DNA of 36,323 bases from Xanthomonas codiaei (GTDB taxonomy: Bacteria > Pseudomonadota > Gammaproteobacteria > Xanthomonadales > Xanthomonadaceae): positions 1-36,323 of the forward strand of contig NZ_MDEC01000040.1 in NCBI RefSeq assembly GCF_002939785.1, given 5' to 3'. This document shows positions 8,721 to 17,021 of this stretch, piece by piece (position 1 is the first letter of the stretch; each line of letters starts with the position of its first letter). Under the pieces are notes generated by a model. That model was not told the origin of the DNA, did not search any database, and saw only the letters and a program-made list of their open reading frames with translations. The translations under genes were made by a program, and so were the position numbers.

Positions 8721-8939
8721 TCAGCGGCCGACGCCATGTGGCTTGATCCAGCCGGTGTAGATGCCGATGATCACGATCGCGATCAAGGCGACCGATAAGC
8801 CGATGCGCCAGGTGAGTGCGTTGACGGTGCGTTTGGTCTGGCCGCGGTCGGTGAGCAGGTAGTAGAGGCCGGCGCCCAGGTTCCACAGAATCACGATCAG
8901 GAAGGCGACAATCAGCAGCGTCTTGAGCGAATCGTTCAC
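8721..8939 (-). CDS. DUF2909 twin transmembrane protein, antiparallel inside the cox operon
   Basis: A 72-residue protein starting at GTG 8939 (read as MNDSLKTLLIVAFLIV) with two membrane helices (about 6-25 and 47-65) linked by a polar loop LLTDRGQTKRTVNALTW. Size and pattern fit the DUF2909 twin-helix family, which sits between coxC and SURF1 in other gamma-proteobacteria such as pseudomonads. Its role is unknown; the location suggests a part in oxidase assembly. It is divergent from SURF1 (60 bases between starts) and convergent with coxC. The frame stays open far upstream of the GTG, but only because of antisense reading through SURF1. Confidence 0.82.
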   Translation of the reverse strand: MNDSLKTLLIVAFLIVILWNLGAGLYYLLTDRGQTKRTVNALTWRIGLSVALIAIVIIGIYTGWIKPHGVGR

Positions 8940-8999
8940 AGCAGCCCCGGTGGTCGTCGGCGTGGTTGTCGCATTGCACGCCTTTTTGCGCCGCTTGTC

Positions 9000-9722
9000 A
9001 TGACGCGCAAGCACACGGGGATGCTGGGCTGGGCACTGGCGGTGCTGGTGAGCGCGGGGTTTGCGTCGCTGGGGCAGTGGCAGCTGCAACGCATGCACAG
9101 CAAGGAAGCGCTGCTGGAACGCGCGGCGCATGTGGGGGAGAAGCCGTTGACCCTGGTGCAGGCCCTGGCCAGCCCGCAGGCGCTGAGCTGGGTCACCGGA
9201 CGTGTGCGCTTCCTGCCGCAACAGGTCCTGCTGGATAACCAACTGCATGATGGGCGTGCCGGTGTGCGCGTGTATCAACTCGCCGCGGTGGAGGGGGCAG
9301 CGGGGACGTTGTTGGTCGATCTTGGCTGGCTGCCGTTGCCGGCGAACCGGCAGCTGCCGCACCTCGCGGCGCTCGACGGCGCGCGGGCGGTGCAGGGCCT
9401 GGTCAGTGCACCGCCGTCGGCCGGGCTGGCGATCGGCCCTGCACTGGCGCCCACCGCCACTGCGGGCACCTGGCTGGCTACGCGGCTGGACCCGCAGGCC
9501 GTGCGCGAGGCGCTGGGCAGCCGCGACATTTCGTCGCAGGTGCTGCGCCTGGATCCGGCCTTGCCGGTGGGTTACGTGCGCGATCTGGACATGCTGCCCA
9601 ACACGCTGCCGCCCGCGCGGCACTTGGGTTACGCAGTGCAATGGTTCGGGCTGGCGCTTGCGGTGCTCAGTACTGCCGCGCTGCTGAGCTGGCGTGCGCG
9701 GCGGCGCATGCGCGGGCACTGA
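9000..9722 (+). CDS. SURF1-family cytochrome oxidase biogenesis protein
   Basis: SURF1 (Shy1) proteins help insert heme A into subunit I. This 240-residue protein has the family layout: an N-terminal helix (about 8-24), the signature SLGQWQLQRM just after it, a large periplasmic domain (QQVLLDNQLHDGRAGVRVYQL, LLVDLGWLPLPANR), the signature HLGYAVQWFGLA and a C-terminal helix ending in basic residues. The ATG at 9000 lacks an obvious Shine-Dalgarno sequence. A 27-base gap leads to the next gene, so 9000-12398 probably forms one transcription unit of assembly factors. Confidence 0.92.
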   Translation: MTRKHTGMLGWALAVLVSAGFASLGQWQLQRMHSKEALLERAAHVGEKPLTLVQALASPQALSWVTGRVRFLPQQVLLDNQLHDGRAGVRVYQLAAVEGAAGTLLVDLGWLPLPANRQLPHLAALDGARAVQGLVSAPPSAGLAIGPALAPTATAGTWLATRLDPQAVREALGSRDISSQVLRLDPALPVGYVRDLDMLPNTLPPARHLGYAVQWFGLALAVLSTAALLSWRARRRMRGH

Positions 9723-9749
9723 CGCCTGCGGCATGAGAAAATCGCCGCT

Positions 9750-10325
9750 ATGACCACCTCTCCATCGGCCACACCGCACGCGGTCAAACGCGGCCGCAGA
9801 ATGCTGATTGCCCTGGCGGTGCTGTTCTTCGGCTCGATGTTGCTGGCCGGCGTGCTGCGCTTTGCCGGCTGGCAGCCGGCGTCGATGCGCAACAACGGCC
9901 AATTGCTCAATCCGCCTGCCGACCTGCGTGCGCTGACGCCGGTGCGCGCGGACGGGAAGCCGTATGCATGGGCACCTGGCGAGCGCGTGTGGCGGATCGC
10001 CCTGGCTCCGCCTGCAGGGTGTGCGCAGCAGTGCCTGGCATTGGCCGCGGAACTGGACAAGGTATGGCAATTGCTGGGACATCGCGCCGACAAGGTGGAG
10101 GTGCTGTGGATCGGTACACCGCCGGCCGGGCTGCCGCCGATGCCGGCCCTGCGCGTGCTGCGCGACGATGCGCAGCTGCGGGGCGCGCTGCCGCAGGTCG
10201 ACGATGCAGCCGGTGTGCCGGTGTATGTGATCGATCCCAACGGCTTCGTGATCCTGCGCTATGCACCGGGCTTCGACCCGGCCGGCCTGCGCTCGGATCT
10301 GGTCAAGCTGCTGAAACTGATGTGA
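9750..10325 (+). CDS. Membrane-anchored thioredoxin-fold protein with a SCO-like CxxxC motif
   Basis: A 191-residue protein with one N-terminal membrane helix (about 17-39) and a periplasmic domain. Cys91 and Cys95 form CAQQC, the same CxxxC spacing as the copper-binding motif of SCO proteins, and VPVYVIDPNGFVILRYAPG (about 156-174) resembles the later strand pair of the thioredoxin fold. The downstream His that completes the copper site in typical SCO proteins is not apparent: the last His is His111. The place between SURF1 and ctaA is usually held by a conserved uncharacterised oxidase-operon protein. I infer a redox or copper-related role in oxidase assembly; the exact function is not known to me. 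Confidence 0.75.
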   Translation: MTTSPSATPHAVKRGRRMLIALAVLFFGSMLLAGVLRFAGWQPASMRNNGQLLNPPADLRALTPVRADGKPYAWAPGERVWRIALAPPAGCAQQCLALAAELDKVWQLLGHRADKVEVLWIGTPPAGLPPMPALRVLRDDAQLRGALPQVDDAAGVPVYVIDPNGFVILRYAPGFDPAGLRSDLVKLLKLM

Positions 10326-10335
10326 GCTCGTTTCG

Positions 10336-11499
10336 ATGAATCTGTTTGCGCCACCGGCACTGTTCCGCCACTTCCACCGCATGGCCTGGCTGGCAGCGTT
10401 GTTCACTGCGAGCACGATCCTGTTCGGTTCGTTCGTGCGCCTGTCCGATGCCGGCATGAGCTGCCCGGACTGGCCGACCTGCTATGGCCGCGTGACCTGG
10501 CCGCAGACCACCGACGAAGCCAACACGCATGTGGCCAGCAAGATCCGGCCGCTGGAGTCGCACAAGGCCTGGCGTGAGCAGGTGCACCGCTTCCTGGCCG
10601 GGGCGCTGGGAGTGGAGGTGCTGGTGCTGACGCTACTGGCCGCGCGCCGCCGTCGCATGGGGATAGCCCAGGTCGTTTCGGCCGCGGTGCTGGTGGCGTT
10701 GTCGATCCCGCTGTACATGTCCGGCTGGCATGGGTTGGCGATGGGCGTGGCGCTGGCCGGCGAAGCCATCCTGCTGTTGGCGGCCTTGCGCTGGAGCAAC
10801 ATCGACCTGGCGCGCGCGGCGGTGCTGACGCTGGCGGTGGTGATCTTCCAGGCGCTGCTGGGCATGTGGACGGTGACGCTGCTGCTCAAGCCCATCGTGG
10901 TGATGGGCCATCTGCTCGGCGGCATGCTGATGTTCTCGCTGCTGGTGTGGATGGCCTGGCGCGCTACGCACCTGCCGATCACGCTGGCCGACGCCTCGCG
11001 GTTGAAATGGCTGCTGCGCCTGGGCGTGGCGGTGTTGGGCCTGCAGATCGCGCTCGGTGGCTGGGTCAGCGCCAACTACGCGGCGCTGGCGTGCGGCGGC
11101 GGCAGCTGGTCGGCGGACAATTTCCCGCGCTGCGTCAGCCAGTGGTGGCCGCCGCACGACTTCCGCGAAGGCTTCACGCTGTGGCGCGGTATCGGCGTGG
11201 ATTACGAAGGCGGCGTGCTCGATGGTGCGGCGCGCATCGCCATCCAGATGGCGCACCGGCTATGGGCGATTGCCACTGCGCTATACCTGTGGTGGCTGGC
11301 GTGGCGGTTGTCGCGCTCGCCGGGCATGCGGGTGTGGGCAGGTGCGTTGGCATTGCTGGTGGCCGTGCAGGTGACACTGGGCATGCTCAACGTCAAGCTG
11401 GCGCTGCCGCTGGAAGTCTCGGTGCTGCATAACGGCGGCGCGGTGGCGCTGCTGTTCGTGCTGGTCTCCCTGTTGGCGCGGTTGCGCGCGCCGGAGTGA
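10336..11499 (+). CDS. ctaA: Heme A synthase (Cox15/CtaA)
   Basis: Heme A synthase oxidises the C8 methyl group of heme O to the formyl group of heme A. The 387-residue protein has about eight membrane helices in two homologous halves. Typical features are [23 protein letters not shown] near the N-terminus, helix-borne His residues in EQVHRFLAG and [10 protein letters not shown], and in the second half the matching [24 protein letters not shown] and [10 protein letters not shown]. It starts 10 bases after the preceding stop, and its stop lies next to the cyoE start, which fits their consecutive roles. Confidence 0.95.
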   Translation: MNLFAPPALFRHFHRMAWLAALFTASTILFGSFVRLSDAGMSCPDWPTCYGRVTWPQTTDEANTHVASKIRPLESHKAWREQVHRFLAGALGVEVLVLTLLAARRRRMGIAQVVSAAVLVALSIPLYMSGWHGLAMGVALAGEAILLLAALRWSNIDLARAAVLTLAVVIFQALLGMWTVTLLLKPIVVMGHLLGGMLMFSLLVWMAWRATHLPITLADASRLKWLLRLGVAVLGLQIALGGWVSANYAALACGGGSWSADNFPRCVSQWWPPHDFREGFTLWRGIGVDYEGGVLDGAARIAIQMAHRLWAIATALYLWWLAWRLSRSPGMRVWAGALALLVAVQVTLGMLNVKLALPLEVSVLHNGGAVALLFVLVSLLARLRAPE

Positions 11500-11501
11500 G
11501 C

Positions 11502-12398
11502 ATGGCCGTCAGCGCACGCGATTACTGGGATCTGACCAAGCCCAAGGTGGTGGCACTGATCGTGTTCACCGCGCTGGTGGGCATGTTCCTGGCCATTCCC
11601 GGCATGCCGACCTGGGTGCAGGTGCGCACCGGCGCACTGGGCTTCCTGGGTATCTGGCTGGCCGCCTCGGCGGCGGCGGCGATCAATCAATTGCTCGATG
11701 CCAAGATCGACGCGCAGATGGCGCGTACCTCGTGGCGTCCGCTGGTGGTGGGCAAGGTGCGGCCGTGGCAGGTGCTGGTGTTCGCCGGCGCGCTGATCGT
11801 GATCTCCATGACCCTGCTGGTGGTGTGGGTGAATGTGATCACCGCAGTGCTGACCTTCGCCTCGCTGATCGGCTACGCGGTGATCTACACCGTCTACCTG
11901 AAACGCGCGACCTCGCAGAACATCGTGATCGGCGGTCTGGCCGGCGCCACGCCGCCGATGCTCGGCTGGGCTGCGGTGACCGGCTTGCCGACCACCGCGG
12001 ACTGGATCAATGCCTCGTTGCTGGTGCTGATCATCTTCATCTGGACGCCACCGCATTTCTGGGCGCTGGCGATCTTTCGCCGCGCCGATTACGCCAAGGC
12101 CGCGATCCCGATGCTGCCGGTGACCCATGGCGTGCCGCACACGCGCAAGCAGATCCTGGTGTACACGGTGCTGCTGGCGCTCGTGACGCTATTGCCGGTG
12201 GTGGTGGGCATGAGCGGAATGTTCTACCTGGGCGGTGCGCTGGTGCTCAACGTGGTGTTCCTCTGGTACGCCTGGCGCATGCTCGACCCGCCGGACGAAT
12301 TGTTCTCGATGAAGATGTTCGGCTACTCCATCGTCTATCTGATGGCGCTGTTCGCGTTTTTGATGGTGGACCACCTGCTGTTGCCGTGGGTACGTTAG
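11502..12398 (+). CDS. cyoE: Protoheme IX farnesyltransferase (heme O synthase)
   Basis: This UbiA-type prenyltransferase adds a farnesyl group to heme B, giving heme O for CtaA. The 298-residue protein has about nine membrane helices and the Asp-rich motif [20 protein letters not shown], then [20 protein letters not shown] and the second motif region [15 protein letters not shown] chose the ATG at 11502 ([15 protein letters not shown]); a GTG at 11496 overlapping the ctaA stop would add two residues. It is the last gene of the oxidase cluster. No SCO1 gene follows, unlike the pseudomonad layout. Confidence 0.96.
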   Translation: MAVSARDYWDLTKPKVVALIVFTALVGMFLAIPGMPTWVQVRTGALGFLGIWLAASAAAAINQLLDAKIDAQMARTSWRPLVVGKVRPWQVLVFAGALIVISMTLLVVWVNVITAVLTFASLIGYAVIYTVYLKRATSQNIVIGGLAGATPPMLGWAAVTGLPTTADWINASLLVLIIFIWTPPHFWALAIFRRADYAKAAIPMLPVTHGVPHTRKQILVYTVLLALVTLLPVVVGMSGMFYLGGALVLNVVFLWYAWRMLDPPDELFSMKMFGYSIVYLMALFAFLMVDHLLLPWVR

Positions 12399-12600
12399 CG
12401 GCAGCGAATGCCCGCTGCTGCCATCACGGCGATCGATAGAGCTGCGACCCAGGCAGCCGTCAGGCGGATGCGGCCGGTGGTTGGAACCTGCCCCATCTCG
12501 CTCTTGCACACCCGTTGAGCGCGCCGTCGGGCATCCACCGCTCCATCGCCAGTGAGTCCATTTCAATTGGCGATGTAGCTGGCTGCTCGCTCCTGCCGGC

Positions 12601-14181
12601 TCAGCTCAGCCAGCTGGCGCAGTCGCTGGTGTTCTTGCTGTCGCAGCTGCTCTGCATCTTCTGCTGCAGTCGCGTCAGTACCGCATTGCCTTCCTGGCGA
12701 TGCTGCTTGCTCCAGGTCTTCAGCGTGGCGCCCAGCGTGGCGAAGCGTTGCCGGGTGCGTTGGCGGTAGCCATCGGGTTGCCCGGCCAGCTCGCCGATCA
12801 CCTGCGTGGCAGCGGCCTCGATGCCGGCGGTGTCGTCCGGGCTGAGCCGGATCAGGCCATCCACATACATCACGCCCCATTGCACGCGGGTGGCCGGTCC
12901 TTGCGCGCTTTCGTACGCCCTCCTGAGCCAGGACAGCGCGGTCTTCTTATCGCCGCGTCGTTCGGCCAGATCGGCCAGTTCGGGCATGTAGTAGTAAGGC
13001 GTCTTGCTGCGCGTCAACTCGGCCAGCAGCAGCTGTTCGGCGCCGCTGCGGTCGCCCACCTCGCCGAGCAATGCCGCGGCGGTGCTGATGGTGGACTGGC
13101 GCTCCTCATCGGTCCTGGCGGTGTCGGTCGCCCATTGCACGCGTTGTTGCACGGTGTCGACCACGGTCTTGGGTAGCGGCGGTTGCGGGCCCTTGGCCTC
13201 GGTTTCAGTGGGCTGGCCTTGTGCCAGGCGTGCCAGCTGGATCCGGGCATAGGCGGTGCCGAGCCGGTCGGCGATCGGCAGTGTGGTGTCGGCGTAGACC
13301 TTGTCCAGCGCCAGATTCAACGCATTGGACAAGGTGATGCGTTCGCCAGCATCGCTGCTGGCAGCGGCGACCAGCCATGCGGGCATGTAGCTCAGCGTGC
13401 CGAGATTGGCGCGCACCTCTGCCGGATCGGCCAACACCGCTTCCAGCAACGTGCGCGACGCCGCGCTGGCGGCGGGCGGCTCCTTGGCTGCGGTAATCGC
13501 CGCCAGGGCGAAGCTGCGTTGCAGCGCCGGCTGTGGCGCCGACCTGGACAGGCGCGTGAGGACATCGACGGCCTGCTCCGGCTTGACCAGCCGATCGTCG
13601 GCGCCCCAGGCGTAGTTGCCGAGCACGGCCCAGTCGTCCGCGCTGAGTTGCTGAGGGGTCTGCAATGCAGTGTCGAGCAGTTGCCTGGCGGTGCTGGTGC
13701 TCTTGGCCGCGGCCCGCAGCACATCGGCCAGACGCGCGTTGTCGGCATCGCCGGCCAGGCGGGTGATCTCGCTGCGATCCGGGCGCAGCACGATGATGGT
13801 CGGGTAGCCCTTGATGCCGAAGCGTTCGCCCCAGGCCTGCGCGCCCTCCGAATCGCCGTCCAGATGCACTGCCACGAATTGCTGCGTGCGGGCGATGAAG
13901 GCCGGGTCCTTGAACAAGGTGGCCTTCAGCCGATTGCAGGGCGGGCACCAGGCCGCACCCCAGTACAGCAGGATCGGCTTGCCGCTTTCCCTGGCCTCGG
14001 CGAAGGCATCTTCCACATCGCCCTCGCGCCAGGCGATGCTGGACGCGGGCGCCGGCGTGGCGGCTGCCTTGGTCTGTGTCTGGGCTGGCGGCGTGGCGGG
14101 CTTGTTGCAGGCGGTGAGCGTGGCCAACACCGCCAGCAGCGCGATCAGGGACGGGGTAGGGCGTCGGAACGATAGCGTCAT
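12601..14181 (-). CDS. Thioredoxin-domain lipoprotein with a long helical C-terminal part
   Basis: A 526-residue exported protein. The signal peptide ends in a lipobox (LATLTAC, lipidated Cys25), followed by an Ala/Thr/Pro linker (about 26-48). A thioredoxin-like domain (about 50-160) has the redox motif WCPPC at 78-82 and the cis-Pro segment GYPTIIVL. The remaining 370 or so residues are Ala-rich helices with a TPR-like feel (YYYMPELADLAERRGDKKTALSWLRRAYESA), ending with two Cys residues. The ATG at 14181 (MTLSFRRPTPS) is preferred over a start nine codons upstream because it gives a standard lipoprotein signal. It converges on cyoE. A role in periplasmic thiol redox control is inferred; the C-terminal domain is not one I can name. 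Confidence 0.8.
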   Translation of the reverse strand: MTLSFRRPTPSLIALLAVLATLTACNKPATPPAQTQTKAAATPAPASSIAWREGDVEDAFAEARESGKPILLYWGAAWCPPCNRLKATLFKDPAFIARTQQFVAVHLDGDSEGAQAWGERFGIKGYPTIIVLRPDRSEITRLAGDADNARLADVLRAAAKSTSTARQLLDTALQTPQQLSADDWAVLGNYAWGADDRLVKPEQAVDVLTRLSRSAPQPALQRSFALAAITAAKEPPAASAASRTLLEAVLADPAEVRANLGTLSYMPAWLVAAASSDAGERITLSNALNLALDKVYADTTLPIADRLGTAYARIQLARLAQGQPTETEAKGPQPPLPKTVVDTVQQRVQWATDTARTDEERQSTISTAAALLGEVGDRSGAEQLLLAELTRSKTPYYYMPELADLAERRGDKKTALSWLRRAYESAQGPATRVQWGVMYVDGLIRLSPDDTAGIEAAATQVIGELAGQPDGYRQRTRQRFATLGATLKTWSKQHRQEGNAVLTRLQQKMQSSCDSKNTSDCASWLS

Positions 14182-14265
14182 GGCAATCACCGATGGGGGC
14201 GGCAGCAAGGTGGATCGAAGACTCTAGCGAGCGGCACTGTGCCAGCGTCGGAGTGCGTCATCACC

Positions 14266-14285
14266 GTTGTATATCTGCTTACAAC
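14266..14285. promoter_or_regulatory. Inverted repeat GTTGTA-N8-TACAAC
   Basis: Perfect 6-bp arms with an 8-bp centre form a 20-bp dyad, a typical size for a dimeric repressor site. It lies about 85 bases upstream of the thioredoxin lipoprotein start, in the 251-base space between that gene and the transporter gene behind it. No protein can be named as its binder. Confidence 0.35.
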
Positions 14286-14432
14286 CTGCACCGGCACGCA
14301 ACGCGAACCGGTGTCGCGCCGGGCGTAGCGGCCTGGCGATGAGGACGCAGGCTCGCGCTGGCGGCAGCGCACGCAGTGTGGGCTGTGCCATGTGTCGTCG
14401 ATCAGACCACCACCATGCGATGGCCGTTACCT

Positions 14433-15437
14433 TCAATGACCACCGGGATTGGTCTGCGGCTCGCCTGGAGCGCTGCGCGCATACCGCGCCGCCACGAATG
14501 CGCAGACGATCAGCTGCACCTGGTGATACAGCATGATCGGCAGGACGATCGCGCCCAGCCCGCCGCCGGCGAACATCACCTTGGCCATCGGCACACCGGT
14601 GGCCAGGCTTTTCTTCGAGCCGCAGAACACGATGGCGATCTCGTCGGCGCGGCTGAAGTGCAGGCGCCGCGCAAGGAAGGTGATCGAGACCATCGCCACC
14701 GCCAGCAACAGCGCCGCCACGCCGATCACCGAAAGCAGGGCCGGCAACGGGGTTTTCTGCCACAGGCCCTCGTTCACCGACGCGCTGAAGGCGGTGTAGA
14801 CCACCAGCAGGATGGTGGCCTGGTCGGTGTAGCGCAGCACCGCGCGATGCCGTTCGACCCAGCCACCGATCCACGGGCGCAGGAAATGGCCGGCCAGGAA
14901 CGGCACCAGCAATTGCAGCAGGATCTTGCCGATCGCCTCGGCCGGATGCGCCATGGCGCCCTGACTGCCGACCAGCGCGCCCATCAGCAGCGGAGTGAAG
15001 AACACCCCCAGCAGGCTGGAAAGCGAGGCTGCGCAGACCGCGGCCGGGACATTGCCGCGCGCCATCGAGGTGAACGCGATCGAGGACTGTACGGTGGACG
15101 GCAGCGCGCACAGGAACAGCACGCCGATGTACAGCTCCGGCGTCAGCGCCACATGCGCCAGCGGCTTGAGCAGCAGCCCGAGCAGCGGAAACAGCAAGAA
15201 CGTGCAGGCCAGGATCACCAGATGCAGCCGCCAGTGCAGCGCACCGGCCTTGACCGCCTCGCGCGATAGCCGCGCGCCATGCAGGAAGAACAGCGCGGCG
15301 ATCGCCACGTCGGTGACATCGTCCATGACCGCAGCGGCGGTACCGGACACCGGCAGCAGCGAAGCGAGCGTGACCGTGCACAGCAGCGCGAGGGTGAAGG
15401 GATCAATGCGCAACCGCGCCAGCCAGTGTTTGATCAT
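14433..15437 (-). CDS. SBF-like (bile acid:sodium symporter fold) transporter
   Basis: A 334-residue, about ten-helix inner membrane protein of the SBF-like CPA transporter group. Recognisable segments are VTDVAIAALFFLHGARLSRE, LCALPSTVQSSIAFTSMARGN (the crossover motif region), YTAFSASVNEGLW and FCGSKKSLATGVPMAKVMF. The substrate is unknown; relatives are annotated for bile acids, steroids or organic anions without proof for bacteria. I chose the ATG at 15437 (MIKHWLARLRIDPF) over one 13 codons upstream, since it gives the usual short N-terminus. Its neighbours do not suggest a pathway, and it may share a direction but not a transcript with the lipoprotein gene downstream. Confidence 0.88.
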   Translation of the reverse strand: MIKHWLARLRIDPFTLALLCTVTLASLLPVSGTAAAVMDDVTDVAIAALFFLHGARLSREAVKAGALHWRLHLVILACTFLLFPLLGLLLKPLAHVALTPELYIGVLFLCALPSTVQSSIAFTSMARGNVPAAVCAASLSSLLGVFFTPLLMGALVGSQGAMAHPAEAIGKILLQLLVPFLAGHFLRPWIGGWVERHRAVLRYTDQATILLVVYTAFSASVNEGLWQKTPLPALLSVIGVAALLLAVAMVSITFLARRLHFSRADEIAIVFCGSKKSLATGVPMAKVMFAGGGLGAIVLPIMLYHQVQLIVCAFVAARYARSAPGEPQTNPGGH

Positions 15438-15740
15438 CGTATGTACTTGAGGGGAAGCGGCCCAGCGGACGGCCATTGTAGAGGTCAGTTCACTGCTGCG
15501 AGTGTGGCGCCCGCCGCGTCATTGCCGCCGGCTCCAGCATGGGCATGCCGTTGCGCCGGTCCGGAACCGGTCAGCCAGCACCGGGCGTGGCAGCATCCGG
15601 CTCGATCCGTGCGACAGATCGAAAGTGCGCTGTAACCGACATCCGCACGAATGAATCCTTGCTAGATTCTAGTGCGCATGCCGCCGCTGCGCTCGTGTTT
15701 GCTCGCGTTTTCACGCAACGCCAGGGAAAGGAGTCATTGC
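15438..15740. other. Divergent intergenic region upstream of the lipase gene
   Basis: No gene is seen here. An 11-bp palindrome CTAGATTCTAG (15662-15672) contains TAGATT, a plausible -10 for the lipase gene about 70 bases downstream, but no matching -35 is evident. Confidence 0.4.
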
Positions 15741-16952
15741 ATGCGTTACGACCAATATCAGCAGACGTTCGCGCTCTCCACACTTGCCAACTGGGTTGGC
15801 GATCGCAGGGGCAGCCAGCCAGCGCTGCAAGCGGACTACCAGACCACGTTGTTGCAGACGCTGGCATCGGCCGACTGCCAGGCCAGGATCGGCGATTGGC
15901 AGCTGGTCTGGGGGCCTCAGGTCTGGCAAGCGCCCAATTCGTCGCTGTCGGGCAACGCGATGTATGTCGCCCATACCGACGCCATGCCCGGCATCGGCGA
16001 AGCGTATGTGGTTGCGCTGAGCGCCACCAATCCAGAGTCGCTCTACGACTGGTTTACCGAAGACTTCGACGTTTCCTCGGTGGTGGACTTTACGAGCTAT
16101 GCGCCGCTGCTTGGCACCGGTCCGGTCGCCGCGAAAAAGCCAGTCAAGCCGGGGAGCGTGGTCATCTCGATGGGAGCGGCGACCGGCGTGTGGCATCTGC
16201 TCAACATGGTCAGTCCCCCCTCCGCGCTGGCGCCGAACACGGGATTGCTGGAATTCCTGCAATCGCTGGATGGCAGCAAGGCCACGGTGATCTTCGCCGG
16301 GCATAGCCTGGGTGGCGCGCTATCGCCGACCTTGGCGGCCTGGCTGAAAACCAATGGAAAGCTGGAGAATTTCAACGCGGTGCACTGTTACCCCACGGCC
16401 GGCGCTACCCCCGGCAACGGTGCGTTCGCATCACTGTGCGCGCAGGCATTGCCTCCGCCAGCGGCAGGGGCCGCGCCGTATCAGAGATGGAACGTCGATC
16501 TGTGGAATACGCTCGATTGCGTGCCCCATGCCTGGGCCGTGCCGATGCTCGGCCAGATCAAGACGCTTTACCGCAACACGTCGATCAAGGAAATCGATGT
16601 GTTGGTCGATGTGGCGATCGCCAACGCGGTGGCGTCCACGGTGAGCTACCAGCAGATCAACAATCAGCCGCTAGACGGCACCCTGACCGGCATCCCTACC
16701 ACCATCGTGCAATTTCTCGAGCAGATGGCCCATCAGCACACCACCGCCTACCAGGCATTGATCGCCGAATGGCTGACGCCGGTGCCGGTGACGCCGCAGA
16801 CGCAGAGTGTGGATGCCACCCAGGCACGCGATGACCTGATCGACCGGTTGGTTGCGCATGCCGGCCAGGCGGCGCTGGCCGATGCCGACAAGATCGAGGC
16901 CGTCGGCATGTCGGTCGAATCGATGGCCAGGACCTTGTTCAAGGATGTGTGA
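15741..16952 (+). CDS. Class 3 lipase-like alpha/beta hydrolase
   Basis: A 403-residue protein carrying the nucleophile elbow GHSLGG (Ser189) preceded by a hydrophobic strand (ATVIFA), as in class 3 lipases. Candidate partners are Asp residues after the elbow (WNTLDCVPHAW) and a C-terminal His such as those in QMAHQHTT. The start at 15741 (MRYDQYQQTFALS) has a strong ribosome binding site (AAGGAG, 7 bases away); the longer frame upstream is not needed. There is no Sec signal peptide, so it is either cytoplasmic or exported by another route. The natural substrate is unknown. It converges on dnaG. Confidence 0.8.
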   Translation: MRYDQYQQTFALSTLANWVGDRRGSQPALQADYQTTLLQTLASADCQARIGDWQLVWGPQVWQAPNSSLSGNAMYVAHTDAMPGIGEAYVVALSATNPESLYDWFTEDFDVSSVVDFTSYAPLLGTGPVAAKKPVKPGSVVISMGAATGVWHLLNMVSPPSALAPNTGLLEFLQSLDGSKATVIFAGHSLGGALSPTLAAWLKTNGKLENFNAVHCYPTAGATPGNGAFASLCAQALPPPAAGAAPYQRWNVDLWNTLDCVPHAWAVPMLGQIKTLYRNTSIKEIDVLVDVAIANAVASTVSYQQINNQPLDGTLTGIPTTIVQFLEQMAHQHTTAYQALIAEWLTPVPVTPQTQSVDATQARDDLIDRLVAHAGQAALADADKIEAVGMSVESMARTLFKDV

Positions 16953-17021
16953 GCGCGTCGCGGCCTTGGTCGCCGCCGCCGGCGGCATGTATCGGTAACG
17001 TGATCGCGGGACGCTGGCTGA

